Shown here in pieces: positions 16,392 to 25,376 of a DNA stretch of 64,000 bases. Position 1 is the stretch's first letter; each line of letters starts with the position of its first letter. The stretch comes from Sinomonas sp. ASV486. Lineage in GTDB: Bacteria > Actinomycetota > Actinomycetes > Actinomycetales > Micrococcaceae. The stretch covers positions 22,993 through 86,992 of the forward strand of contig NZ_JAVFJK010000013.1 in the NCBI RefSeq assembly GCF_030908215.1. The letters run 5' to 3'. The translations under genes and the position numbers were made by a program. Below the pieces are notes generated by a model. It was not told where the DNA came from and searched no databases. It saw only the letters and a list, made by a program, of their open reading frames with translations.

Positions 16392-18488
16392 ATGCCAGGA
16401 CTGAACCGCCGCCACTTCCTCCAGCTCTCGGCGGCGACCGCCGCGAGCACCGCGATCGCCGAAATGCTCGGGGAGAGCATCGCCCGCGCCGCGAGCATCC
16501 CGGCGAACCGCGCAACCGGATCCATCAAGGACGTCGAGCACGTCGTGGTCTTCATGCAGGAGAACCGCGCGTTCGACCACTACTTCGGCACGCTCAAGGG
16601 CGTGCGCGGGTTCTCTGACCCGCACCCCGCGATCCTCCCCACCGGGGAGAGCGCCTTCCACCAGAACAACGGCACGCGCGATGTCACGCCCTACCATCCG
16701 AACGTACCCAATCTCGGTCTGCAGTACCTCGAGGACCTCGACCACTCGTGGAAGATGACCCACGAGGCGTTCAACGTGGGCAAGTATGACAAGTGGCTCC
16801 CCGCCAAGTCCGACGCGACCATGGCGTTCTACGAGCGCAATGACATCCCGTTCCACTTCGCCCTCGCGGACGCGTTCACCGTGTGCGACCAGTACCACTG
16901 CTCGGTGCTCGGACCCACGGACCCGAACCGGTACTACATGTTCGCCGGCGGCGACGACCCGGCCGGCAAGGGCAACGGCTCGGGCATCGGCGGCGGCCCC
17001 GACCTCTGGAACGACGAGACCGGCTACACGTGGAGCACCTACCCCGAGGAGCTCGAGAAGGCCGGCGTGAGCTGGAAGGTCTACCAGGACATCGGCGAGG
17101 GCCTCGACCCGGCGCACTACGAGGGCTGGACGGGCAACCCGTACATCGGCAACTACGGCGACAACTCGCTCCTGTACTTCCTGCAGTACCAGAACGCCAA
17201 GCCGGGCACCCCGCTCTACGACAAGGCCCGCACGGGCACCAACATCCTCGGGGGCCACGACGACCTGTTCCGCATCTTCCGTGAGGACGTCAAGAACGGG
17301 ACCCTTCCCCAGGTCTCGTACATCGTGGCGCCCGAGGCGTACACCGAGCACTCGAACTGGCCGCCGAACTTCGGCGCTTGGTACACCGCGAACGTCATGA
17401 ACATCCTCACCTCGAACCCCGACGTGTGGAGCAAGACGGCGCTGTTCTTCATGTACGACGAGAACGACGGCTTCTTCGACCACATCGTCCCGCCGCACCC
17501 CAACACCCCGCAGATTCCCGGCGCCTCGACCGTCTCGACGGATGGCGAGTGGTACGACGGCCGCATGACCTACTCGGGCGACAAGGACGTTCCCGGCCAC
17601 TTCGGGCTGGGCGTGCGCGTGCCCATGATCGTCGTCTCGCCGTGGAGCATGGGCGGCTGGGTCTGCTCCGAGACGTTCGACCACACGTCGATCGTCCGGT
17701 TCCTCGAGACCCGCTTCGGTGTGAAGTCCCCGAACATCACGCCGTGGCGCCGCGCCGTCAGCGGAGACCTCACGAGCGCGTTCGACTTCTCCGCCACCGG
17801 CGGCGCGGTCCCGGCCCTGCCGAACATGTCCTCGGACCACCCGACGGCCGCGGACATCGCGAGCGGCAAGAAGTACCCGAACTACGTGCCGACCCCGCCC
17901 CTCGTCAACACCATGCCCAGCCAGGAGAAGGGCACGCGCCCGTCCCGCCCGCTCGGCTACGAACTCGACGTCGAGGCGACGCTCGACGCCGGCAAGCTCT
18001 CCGCGCACTGGACGAACGGCGGCTCGCTCGGTGCCCACGTCCAGGTCCGCTCGAACCTGCTCCCGGCCGGCCCGTACTCGTACACGATCGGCGCTGGCGC
18101 CTCGCTCGACGCCTCGTGGACTCTTGGCGCCGAGTACGACGTGCACCTGCACGGTCCAGCCGGCTGGTACCGCCGTCTCGCAGGCACAACGACGGCGGCG
18201 GACATCCGCGTCACCGTCACCCGCAATGGGGCTGCCGGGCACGCGCAGTTCCGGATCACCAACGCTGGCTCCGCCGCGGCGGCGCTCACGCTCAAGGACG
18301 CGTACGGCGCCGGGTCCCAGGCCCTCGCGCTCAACCCGGGGCAGGGCAAGACCGTGGTGATCCCGACGCAGGGCGGGTGGTACGACCTCACCGTCACGGC
18401 AGCTGCGGACCCGAAGCTCGTCCGCATCCTCGCCGGACGCCTCGAGGTGGGCGGGCAGCTCACGAGCGATCCGCAGCTGGGCCGCTGA
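16392..18488 (+). CDS. plcC: phosphocholine-specific phospholipase C, Tat-exported
   Basis: A 698-residue phosphoesterase-family phospholipase C. The N-terminus NRRHFLQLSAATAAS carries a twin-arginine (Tat) signal. The metal-binding catalytic region starts at VVVFMQENRAFDHYFGTLKG (about residues 51-70) and continues with CDQYHCSVLGPTDPNR and the C-terminal catalytic segment EHSNWPPNFG and YDENDGFFDH. Two beta-sandwich repeats follow after residue 510 (DUF756-like). It hydrolyses phosphatidylcholine or sphingomyelin outside the cell, releasing phosphocholine. The start has GAGAAGAGGG upstream. It is monocistronic; a repeat-rich intergenic region follows. Confidence 0.9.
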   Translation: MPGLNRRHFLQLSAATAASTAIAEMLGESIARAASIPANRATGSIKDVEHVVVFMQENRAFDHYFGTLKGVRGFSDPHPAILPTGESAFHQNNGTRDVTPYHPNVPNLGLQYLEDLDHSWKMTHEAFNVGKYDKWLPAKSDATMAFYERNDIPFHFALADAFTVCDQYHCSVLGPTDPNRYYMFAGGDDPAGKGNGSGIGGGPDLWNDETGYTWSTYPEELEKAGVSWKVYQDIGEGLDPAHYEGWTGNPYIGNYGDNSLLYFLQYQNAKPGTPLYDKARTGTNILGGHDDLFRIFREDVKNGTLPQVSYIVAPEAYTEHSNWPPNFGAWYTANVMNILTSNPDVWSKTALFFMYDENDGFFDHIVPPHPNTPQIPGASTVSTDGEWYDGRMTYSGDKDVPGHFGLGVRVPMIVVSPWSMGGWVCSETFDHTSIVRFLETRFGVKSPNITPWRRAVSGDLTSAFDFSATGGAVPALPNMSSDHPTAADIASGKKYPNYVPTPPLVNTMPSQEKGTRPSRPLGYELDVEATLDAGKLSAHWTNGGSLGAHVQVRSNLLPAGPYSYTIGAGASLDASWTLGAEYDVHLHGPAGWYRRLAGTTTAADIRVTVTRNGAAGHAQFRITNAGSAAAALTLKDAYGAGSQALALNPGQGKTVVIPTQGGWYDLTVTAAADPKLVRILAGRLEVGGQLTSDPQLGR

Positions 18489-18516
18489 GTCCGACTGTTC
18501 GCTGAACGGATGCGTG

Positions 18517-18607
18517 CGTTCCCGCTCGGTTGTCAGTCCCAGCCGGGCGGGAACGCGGCGTGTCGCGCCACGACACGGATTGGCGACGCGACAACTGGGC
18601 GGGAACG
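18517..18607. repeat. three copies of a CAAC-nGGGCGGGAACG repeat around a small hairpin
   Basis: Copies lie at 18517-18534 (minus orientation), 18539-18555 (plus, partial CAGCCGGGCGGGAACG) and 18590-18607 (plus, GACAACTGGGCGGGAACG). Between them CGTGTCG-N5-CGACACG (18559-18577) can form a hairpin. A fourth copy is at 58950-58967. The region lies between plcC and the NAD(P)-binding protein gene. Confidence 0.6.
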
Positions 18608-18667
18608 TACACCCGTGGCAGGGTAGACCCCGAAACCCAGCACCGCCCTAGCGGAAGGAAGCGCGCC

Positions 18668-19318
18668 ATGTCCCGCATCGCCATCATCGGAGGCCACGGC
18701 AAGGTGGCCCTCCTCCTCGCGCCCCTGCTCGTGGCACGCGGGGACGAGGTCACGTCGATCGTCCGCAGCGCGGAGCAGGTCGGGGACGTCGAGGCGACGG
18801 GCGCCACGGCGGTCGTCGCCGACATTGAGAACCTCGACGGGGCCGGACTTGCGGAAGTCCTGGCCGGGCACGACGCCGTGGTGTGGTCCGCCGGTGCGGG
18901 CGGCGGGAACCCTGCCCGCACCTACGCCGTTGATCGCGATGCCGCGATCCGGTCGATGAAGGCCGCCGCGACCGCCGGCGTGCCGCGGTACATCATGGTC
19001 TCCTACCTCGGCGCCCGACCCCACCACGGGGTGCCGGAATCGAACCCGTTCTTCCACTACGCGGAGGCCAAGGCCGCCGCGGACGAGCATCTGCGCGGCA
19101 CGTCCCTCGACTGGACCATCCTCGGGCCCTCTTCCCTCACCCTCGAGCCGGGCACGGGGAAGATCGACCTCGCGGACTCAGGGGACTCCCGCAGCGTGAG
19201 CCGCGCTGACGTCGCCGCGGTTGCGGCCGCCACGCTCCGCGAGCCGCGCACCGTGCGTCTGTTCGTCGGTTTCAACAGCGGGCAGACGCCCATCGAGGAA
19301 GCCCTCGGCTCGCTCTGA
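18668..19318 (+). CDS. NAD(P)H-binding atypical SDR
   Basis: A 216-residue atypical short-chain dehydrogenase of the NAD(P)H-binding/NmrA-like group. The dinucleotide-binding motif is IIGGHGKVA (residues 5-13); there is no canonical YxxxK, as usual for this group, although HYAEAKAAADEHL occupies the equivalent place. Likely roles are redox sensing or isomer/epimer chemistry; not assigned. The ATG at 18668 has CGGAAGGAAG upstream and is preferred over the longer frame from 18530, which runs through intergenic repeats. Confidence 0.8.
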   Translation: MSRIAIIGGHGKVALLLAPLLVARGDEVTSIVRSAEQVGDVEATGATAVVADIENLDGAGLAEVLAGHDAVVWSAGAGGGNPARTYAVDRDAAIRSMKAAATAGVPRYIMVSYLGARPHHGVPESNPFFHYAEAKAAADEHLRGTSLDWTILGPSSLTLEPGTGKIDLADSGDSRSVSRADVAAVAAATLREPRTVRLFVGFNSGQTPIEEALGSL

Positions 19319-19416
19319 CGCGAGCCCGGGGCACGCCCTGAAGCGACCGCACGCCCACGCCCCAGCTGGCCCGGTACTGTGGCCACAACAGGTCGTCCTT
19401 CCCTCAGGAGCACATC

Positions 19417-19845
19417 ATGACTGGACCCATCGTCGTCGGCGTCGACGGAAGCGCGACTGCGAACCGCGCGGCGGAGGAGGCTCGCAACCTCGCGGTGGCG
19501 CTCGGTGTGCCGCTGCGCGTGATCTCGGCCTTCGACACGGACAACACCGAGGTCCTCGGCAGCGGCAGCGACACCTGGATCGTCTCCGACGCTGACACGA
19601 CGGTGTCCATCGCGAAGAACGTCGCGCATGCACTCGAGGCGCCGGGCCTCACCGTCACCTACGGCGCGGTGCGCGGCAAGCCGGCCGAGGCCATCATTGC
19701 CGAGGCCGAACGCGTCGATGCGCGGATGATCGTGGTGGGCAACCGTGGCATGCAGGGCCTCACCCGGATTCTGGGCAGCGTGGCCAACACAGTGGCGCAC
19801 TCCGCCCCGTGCGACGTCTACATCGTCAAGACCGTCGGCATCTGA
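19417..19845 (+). CDS. universal stress protein, UspA family
   Basis: A 142-residue single UspA domain. The N-terminal strand IVVGVDGSATANRA and the ATP-binding glycine motif VVGNRGMQGLTRILGSVANTV (given as two parts VVGNRGMQG and LGSVANTV) are intact, so it should bind ATP. Such proteins help survival during starvation or oxidative stress. The start has TCAGGAG upstream. A small gap separates it from the following truncated SDR gene. Confidence 0.9.
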   Translation: MTGPIVVGVDGSATANRAAEEARNLAVALGVPLRVISAFDTDNTEVLGSGSDTWIVSDADTTVSIAKNVAHALEAPGLTVTYGAVRGKPAEAIIAEAERVDARMIVVGNRGMQGLTRILGSVANTVAHSAPCDVYIVKTVGI

Positions 19846-19853
19846 GCCTTGCC

Positions 19854-20519
19854 ATGGGGGCCCGACCTCGTTGGGAGAGGCTCGACGGGCAGACCGTCGT
19901 CGTCACCGGCGGCACCACGGGCATCGGCTACTTCACCGCGGAGGAGTTCGCCCGGTTCGGGGCCAGCGTGATCATCACCGCGCGCAGCCCCGGGCGTGGA
20001 GCCGCGGCGGAGGCGAGCCTCCGCGCCCGCGTGCCGGGCGCCGTCGTGCGTACCGAGGCACTCGATCTGGCGAGCCTCGCCTCGACGCACGACGCCGCCG
20101 CGCGCCTCGCGCGGCTCCCCCGCCTCGACGCGTGCCTCGGATTCGAGCTCGCGCGCAGGCTCGGGGGCACCTCCGCGTCCTCGGTCGTGGTCCATCCCGG
20201 CACGGCGATGGATGCCCTCTCGCCTGCCCTCTCCGGGGTGAGCACGAACCAGCCGGACGTCCTGACGGGCGCGCTCGCTGGCCTCCGCCCGCTGCTGCGC
20301 CTGTTCGGCCACGGAAAGGACCGCGCTGCCTGCACCCTCGTCACCGCCGTTGCCGGCCGCGAGGTGGCGAACGGCGAGTACTGGGGTCCTTCGGGGCCCT
20401 TCCAGCTCCGCGGGCGCCCCGCACGCCACACGCCCCGTGCATCGGCCGTGGATCCCGGAGCCGCCGCACGGCTCGTGGCCCGCGCCGAAGAGCTGACGGG
20501 CGCCCGGCTCTCCGTGTGA
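19854..20519 (+). CDS. short-chain dehydrogenase with internal deletion, probably inactive
   Basis: A 221-residue SDR-like frame. The N-terminal cofactor motif TGGTTGIGYFTAEEFARFGASV is intact (seen as TGGTTGIG), as is a C-terminal half starting FELARRLGGTSASSVVVHPGTA, which in retinol-dehydrogenase-like SDRs follows the catalytic YxxxK. The segment between them, normally about 80 residues with NNAG, the catalytic Ser and YxxxK, is missing: the text jumps from RLPRLDA straight to CLGFELARRL. The frame stays open, so the deletion is in frame. Either a decaying gene or a repurposed NAD-binding protein. It starts 8 nt after the universal stress gene. Confidence 0.7.
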   Translation: MGARPRWERLDGQTVVVTGGTTGIGYFTAEEFARFGASVIITARSPGRGAAAEASLRARVPGAVVRTEALDLASLASTHDAAARLARLPRLDACLGFELARRLGGTSASSVVVHPGTAMDALSPALSGVSTNQPDVLTGALAGLRPLLRLFGHGKDRAACTLVTAVAGREVANGEYWGPSGPFQLRGRPARHTPRASAVDPGAAARLVARAEELTGARLSV

Positions 20520-20649
20520 AGCGGCCGCTGCCCCGTCACCAAGCTGCAGTGGGCCGGCCCGGTGAGGCCGACATCACAGGACCGTCACAACTCGCCGACG
20601 GCGCCCGGGGGTGCCCCGCCCGGCGGCCCGCGCATGATAACCGTTGAAC

Positions 20650-20961
20650 ATGAGCAACTGGGACAGCGAATACGAGCGGACCGTCGCCTCGCAGCCGGTC
20701 ACCGAGTCGGACCGCAACTCGGAGGTGCTGCGCATTCCGGGGAGCGCGCTGACAGCCTTCCCCATCACGCCGGAGGTCGTGACGATCTCCGTCAACGGTG
20801 CGGAGCGTTCGGTCCTGTGGAGCCCGCGAAGCAACGATCGCCGCTCGGGCACCCTTGCCGTGGGGATCGACATCATGAGCGCGCTCCCTGTCAGCGAGCC
20901 GGTTCGGATCGGCGTCAAGGACGGCGTGTTCCACCTGCAGCCGGCGCTGCTCGCCGCCTGA
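20650..20961 (+). CDS. small protein of unknown function
   Basis: A 103-residue soluble, beta-rich-looking protein (MSNWDSEYERTVASQPV at the start, SVNGAERSVLWSPRSNDRRSG in the middle). No family is recognised. The ATG at 20650 follows GATAAC (20636-20641) by 8 nt, consistent with a leaderless transcript; there is no Shine-Dalgarno sequence. It is flanked by non-coding DNA on the 3' side. Support comes mostly from codon usage and the promoter-like spacing. Confidence 0.5.
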   Translation: MSNWDSEYERTVASQPVTESDRNSEVLRIPGSALTAFPITPEVVTISVNGAERSVLWSPRSNDRRSGTLAVGIDIMSALPVSEPVRIGVKDGVFHLQPALLAA

Positions 20962-21072
20962 TTCCCGCGCCTCGGGCTCGCGTACGGGTCCCCATCGCCC
21001 CGCACGCTGCGCCGCTCGGGCCCTCGGCGAGCTCGGGCGCGAGAAATGTCGGACCCCTGAGGTCTCCTGAAA

Positions 21073-21103
21073 GTGCAGCCGGCCCCTCGCGGGCCGGCTG
21101 CAC
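21073..21103 (+). terminator. strong terminator hairpin
   Basis: A perfect 13-bp stem (arm GTGCAGCCGGCCC, loop CTCGC) 112 nt after the small unknown gene. The 373-nt region 20962-21334 holds this hairpin and otherwise no gene I can support. Confidence 0.75.
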
Positions 21104-21334
21104 CACCGCCGCTGGGTCGGGACAGGATGCAGCGCGCGGGGAGACGTCCGGGACGGCGAATATGGGGGGCCGCCCCGGGCGTTCACCCTGCCTGAAGGCC
21201 TCTGGGCTGTGCTTGTGGTGCCTCGCGCGCTGCCTGTGGGGCGTCGGTCCGTCGCCGCGTCCGCAGGCCGGCTCCCGGGCGTCACGCCGCGCCGAGGCCT
21301 TGCCGCCCTGCCCGCGGGCGCCCCACAGTGGAGC

Positions 21335-21889
21335 ATGGGCCTGCTCCACTACATGAACATCGCATCTCTCGACGGCTACATCGCGGACCGCGAGGGCAGG
21401 TTCGACTGGGCCCGGCCGGACGACGACGTCCATGCGGCGGTCAATGACCTCCTGCGAACGGTCAGCACATACCTCTACGGACGCCGGGTCTACGAGGTGA
21501 TGCGCGTCTGGGATGATCCCGGCATCGCAACGGACGCACCCGCCGTCGTGCGTGACTTCTCCCACATCTGGCGCGCTGCGGAGAAGATCGTCTACTCACG
21601 CACGCTCGCGGACGTCGATACCGAGCGCACGCGGCTCGAGCGTGGGCTCGACCCGGACATGGTCCGTGCCCTCAAGCGGGGCTCGGCCGCGGATCTCGCG
21701 ATCGGCGGCCCGGGCCTCGCCGCGGCCGCGTTCGCGGAGGGCCTCGTGGACCGCGTCCATCTGTTCATCGCCCCGGTCACGGTGGGTGGCGGCACCCCCG
21801 CGCTTGCCGATCAGAGGCTCGATCTCTCGCTCAAGGAGGAGCGCAGGATCGGACGCTTCGTGTACCTGCACTACGGGGTGCGGATGTAG
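21335..21889 (+). CDS. dihydrofolate reductase / RibD C-terminal family protein
   Basis: A 184-residue protein of the DHFR-like RibD C-terminal family: LHYMNIASLDGYIADREGRFDWA at the N-terminus, LYGRRVYEVM in the NADPH-binding region and DLAIGGPGLAAAAFAEGLVDRVHLFIAPVTVGGGTPAL (in parts: IGGPGLAAAAF, PVTVGGGTP) at the C-terminal half. These reductases use NADPH; most stand-alone members have no known substrate. The frame is open upstream to 21209, but family alignment begins at the ATG at 21335. Confidence 0.85.
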   Translation: MGLLHYMNIASLDGYIADREGRFDWARPDDDVHAAVNDLLRTVSTYLYGRRVYEVMRVWDDPGIATDAPAVVRDFSHIWRAAEKIVYSRTLADVDTERTRLERGLDPDMVRALKRGSAADLAIGGPGLAAAAFAEGLVDRVHLFIAPVTVGGGTPALADQRLDLSLKEERRIGRFVYLHYGVRM

Positions 21890-22020
21890 GCACGGAAACC
21901 CCGCCTCGCGCCCGGCGCACCACCGTGGGCCTCACGGGAACCTCGGCGTGCCGTTTTCCAGAACATGATCTAATGCTCTGGTGCCGTGGTCGCGGTGCAG
22001 GGTGAGAAGGCAGGGCATCA

Positions 22021-24207
22021 ATGGTGGAAGCGGGCGTTCCCGAAGGTCAGTACTGGTTCGTCGGGTCGAACTCGGCAGACCAGGAGCCCCGGGACCAGAC
22101 CGAACGGTTCATCTCCCAGCACATCTGGGAGAACGGCTTCGAGGACCGCTACCTGGACACCGTGAAGTCCATGAAGGTCGGCGACCAGATCGCCCTCAAG
22201 AGCACCTACGTCCGCCGCAAGTCCCTCCCCTTCGACCCCAAGGGCCATGCCGTCCCCGTCATGGCCATCAAGGCGATCGGCGTGATCACCGCCAACCCGG
22301 GTGACGGGCGCAAGATCGGCGTGGACTGGACCCGCGTCGACCGCCCGCGCGAGTGGTACTTCTACACGGGCCGCCACACCATCTGGAAGGTCACCCCGGG
22401 CCACTGGATGCGCGAGGAGCTCCTCCGCTTCGCGTTCTGGGGCCAGCGGCAGGACACTGACCGCTTCCGCAACGACCCCGCCTGGGCCAAGCGCTTCGGC
22501 GACGTGGACCCGAAGCCCGAGCAGCGTTTCGAGTGGACGGCGTTCTACGAGGCGATGGCGACGGCGCTCCTGGCGTTCCGCAACCGCCGCACCGAACTGC
22601 TGGGCCACCTCCGCGAGATGCAGGAACGCCACGAGGAACTCGGCTTCCTCATGGACCGGGACTGGCGGGACAACCCCGTGCCGCTCAAGGACATCTGCCC
22701 GTTCACCGTGATGGGCACGTTCAACCGGGGCACCACGCCTGCCAAGCGCACGGCAATCGCGTCCGACTGGGCGGAGTTCCTCGGCGTCACCGTCCCTGCC
22801 CCCACGGGCTTCGACGGCATCCCGCTGCTCAACAACCAGAACTCGTGGTTCTTCCCGCCCGCCGGCACGCGCCAGCGCGACGACATCGAGAGCCTGTGGG
22901 ACGTCCTCGCGTCGGCCTTGGCGGCAGCGGATTCGAGCGAGGACCATGAGCGCCTGCGCCTCGCCAACGCCTACGATCGGGCCCGCGACATCTACCGCGT
23001 GGGCACGAAGCTCACGATGGGCCTCTTCTGGATCCGCCCGTGGAACTATCTCCCGCTGGACGGCCGCTCACGCCAGTACCTCAAGACCGAGCTCATGCTC
23101 GACCAGGACTTCTTCACGGCCGACGGCACCGCGTACGTGACGCTGCTGGACACGCTCGCCTCGAAGTTCGAAGACCCGCAGTTCGCGGTCCATTCCTTCC
23201 CCGAGCTGTCCTGGACGGCGTACCTCGAGCGCTACGGCCATGGCGCCCACACCGAGGCGACCGAGGGCGATGCACCCGAGCCCGAGGACGATCCGACGCC
23301 GATGTCCCCGCAGGCCAGCTACACGGTCCGCGACATCGTCACGGACGGCTGCTTCATCGGCGAGTCGGACCTCAACGGCTACCTCGCACGGTGGCGGTCC
23401 AAGAAGAACCTCATCCTCCAGGGCCCTCCCGGAACGGGCAAGACGTGGCTCGCCCGGCGCCTCGCGTACGCGCTCATCGGCACGAAAGACAACAAGTCGG
23501 CGCTGCGCGCCACCCAGTTCCACCCGAACTCGAGCTACGAGGACTTCGTACGCGGCTGGCGTCCGGGCTCTGACGGCAAGCTGACCCTCGTCGACGGGCC
23601 GTTCCTCGAGATGGTTGAGCGGGCCAACGCCAACCCGGACGTGCCGCATGTGATGCTCATCGAGGAGATCAACCGCGGCAACCCCGTCCAGGTCTTCGGC
23701 GAGCTCCTGACGCTCATCGAGGCCGGGAAGCGCTCCCCGCGCGAGTCCCTCCAGCTGGCCTACCCGCGTTCGGGCACCGAGAGCGTCCACGTGCCGAGCA
23801 ACCTGTACATCATCGGCACCATGAACCTCGCGGACCGCTCGCTCGCGATCATGGACCTCGCGTTCCGACGCCGCTTCGCCTTCGTCTCGCTCGAGCCGAA
23901 CGTCAACGACGCGTGGCAGACGTGGATGTCGGCACGGCACGGCGTCGAGGCGAAGGAGCTCGAACTCGTCCGCTACCGCTTCGAGGCCCTCAACGATCGG
24001 ATCGCGGACGATCCCTCGCTCGGTTCCGAGTTCCGGCTCGGCCACTCGTTCGTCACGCCTCCGGCCGAGGAGCGCGTCTCCTCGTTCTCCGACTGGTTCC
24101 GCGGCGTCGTCGACACCGAGATCGTCCCGACCCTCGAGGAGTACTGGTTCGACGATGCGGCGAAGGCCGAGGCCGCCTCGGCTGCCCTCCTCGAAGGCCT
24201 CGAGTGA
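22021..24207 (+). CDS. mcrB: McrB-type GTPase of a modification-dependent restriction system, with EVE-like N-terminus
   Basis: A 728-residue AAA+ motor. The C-terminal motor domain has Walker A GPPGTGKT (468-475), Walker B with MLIEEINRGN (545-554), the McrB signature MNLAD (601-605) and an arginine finger region FRRRF. The N-terminal ~110 residues (YWFVGSNSADQ, FEDRYLDTVKSMKVGDQIALKS) look like an EVE/PUA-type modified-base reader, and residues 150-430 form a large uncharacterised middle domain. The protein should recognise modified DNA and translocate, with McrC cutting. It overlaps mcrC by 4 nt. The start has AGGG 6-9 nt upstream. Confidence 0.9.
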   Translation: MVEAGVPEGQYWFVGSNSADQEPRDQTERFISQHIWENGFEDRYLDTVKSMKVGDQIALKSTYVRRKSLPFDPKGHAVPVMAIKAIGVITANPGDGRKIGVDWTRVDRPREWYFYTGRHTIWKVTPGHWMREELLRFAFWGQRQDTDRFRNDPAWAKRFGDVDPKPEQRFEWTAFYEAMATALLAFRNRRTELLGHLREMQERHEELGFLMDRDWRDNPVPLKDICPFTVMGTFNRGTTPAKRTAIASDWAEFLGVTVPAPTGFDGIPLLNNQNSWFFPPAGTRQRDDIESLWDVLASALAAADSSEDHERLRLANAYDRARDIYRVGTKLTMGLFWIRPWNYLPLDGRSRQYLKTELMLDQDFFTADGTAYVTLLDTLASKFEDPQFAVHSFPELSWTAYLERYGHGAHTEATEGDAPEPEDDPTPMSPQASYTVRDIVTDGCFIGESDLNGYLARWRSKKNLILQGPPGTGKTWLARRLAYALIGTKDNKSALRATQFHPNSSYEDFVRGWRPGSDGKLTLVDGPFLEMVERANANPDVPHVMLIEEINRGNPVQVFGELLTLIEAGKRSPRESLQLAYPRSGTESVHVPSNLYIIGTMNLADRSLAIMDLAFRRRFAFVSLEPNVNDAWQTWMSARHGVEAKELELVRYRFEALNDRIADDPSLGSEFRLGHSFVTPPAEERVSSFSDWFRGVVDTEIVPTLEEYWFDDAAKAEAASAALLEGLE

Positions 24208-25376
24208 CCGATCTGCTCCCCGAAGAGGATCTCCTGGACGCGACAGAGCAGAAGGCGATGTCTGCGGCAGACGGCTCCGTCGTCGTCGCGGGCGGCGTCC
24301 GCATCCCCGTCCGCAACGTGTGGCTGCTGCTGCTCTACGCGTCGGAGTTCTACCAGTCGGGCCCCGAGGCGTTCGACGGCGTCGAGGAGTACCCGGAGAA
24401 GCTGCCAGAGCTGCTCGCCGAGCTGCTCATCGCGAGCACCGAGGACCGCCTGCGGAGGCCGCTGACGCCGTCGTTCTCGAAGACGTCGCGGGACCTCTCC
24501 CGCGTCCGGGGCGGGATCGACACGCTCCGCACCGAGTCGCACCAGCTCCTCTCGCGCGGGCTCGTCGCGTGCCGGTTCGAAGAGCTCACCGTCGACACCC
24601 CCCGCAACCGCCTCATCCGTACCGCGCTCGACTCGATCGCGCGCCTGTGCGAGGACGAGGACCTCGTGCGCCGATGCCAGGGCCAGTCCCAGCGGCTCGC
24701 CCGGCTCGGGGTCGGCGTCATCGACCTCCGCGCCCGCCAGCGCGACGCCGAGGTGCGACTCACCCGCAACGACCAGCGTGACCGGTCCGTACTGCTCGCG
24801 GCCCGCCTTGCACTCCAGCTTTCCCTGCCCTTCGGCCGCAGCAACCCGGGGCACGGGCGCGGTGCCCTCGACGAGCGCCAGTTCCGGAACCTGTTCGAGC
24901 GGGCGGTCGGCGGCTTCTACTCGATCCATGGGCGCCCGCGCGGCTGGTCGGTGCAGCGCGGCCGCAAGGTGGGCTGGAAGACGAGCGAGGCGACCCTGGG
25001 GATGGCGGCCGTCCTTCCGCACATGGTGACGGACGTCTGGATCGACGTGCCGACGCGGGGCCGGCGCCTCATCGTCGACACGAAATTCACCGCTGCGCTG
25101 CGTCCTGGCCGGTTCGCACGGGAAACGCTCAGCTCGGGCCACCTGTACGAGCTGTACGCCTACGTGCGGGAGCAGGAGTCCGGCACCGACCCGGCCTCGC
25201 TCACCGCCGGGGGACTCCTGCTGTACCCGTCCACGGGCACTGCCCTGGCGGAGTCGTTCATCTCCTCGGGCCACCGCCTGGGCGCGGCGACTGTGGACCT
25301 CTCCGTGTCCTCGGTCCTCGTCCGGGAGCAGCTCATCGACGCGGTCACCCCCTACCTGGGCCCGCGCAAGCCTTAG
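24204..25376 (+). CDS. mcrC: McrC-type endonuclease subunit
   Basis: A 390-residue McrC protein. It starts with GTG at 24204, overlapping the mcrB stop (GTGA). The typical McrC beginning VRIPVRNVWLLLLYASEFY is at residues 33-51, and the PD-(D/E)xK nuclease core is visible as TDVWID (D277) and LIVDTKF (D292, K294) near the C-terminal third. It is the cleaving subunit that acts with the McrB motor on DNA carrying modified cytosines. Both genes are intact. The stop converges with that of the MarR gene on the opposite strand (4-nt overlap). Confidence 0.9.
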   Translation: MTDLLPEEDLLDATEQKAMSAADGSVVVAGGVRIPVRNVWLLLLYASEFYQSGPEAFDGVEEYPEKLPELLAELLIASTEDRLRRPLTPSFSKTSRDLSRVRGGIDTLRTESHQLLSRGLVACRFEELTVDTPRNRLIRTALDSIARLCEDEDLVRRCQGQSQRLARLGVGVIDLRARQRDAEVRLTRNDQRDRSVLLAARLALQLSLPFGRSNPGHGRGALDERQFRNLFERAVGGFYSIHGRPRGWSVQRGRKVGWKTSEATLGMAAVLPHMVTDVWIDVPTRGRRLIVDTKFTAALRPGRFARETLSSGHLYELYAYVREQESGTDPASLTAGGLLLYPSTGTALAESFISSGHRLGAATVDLSVSSVLVREQLIDAVTPYLGPRKP

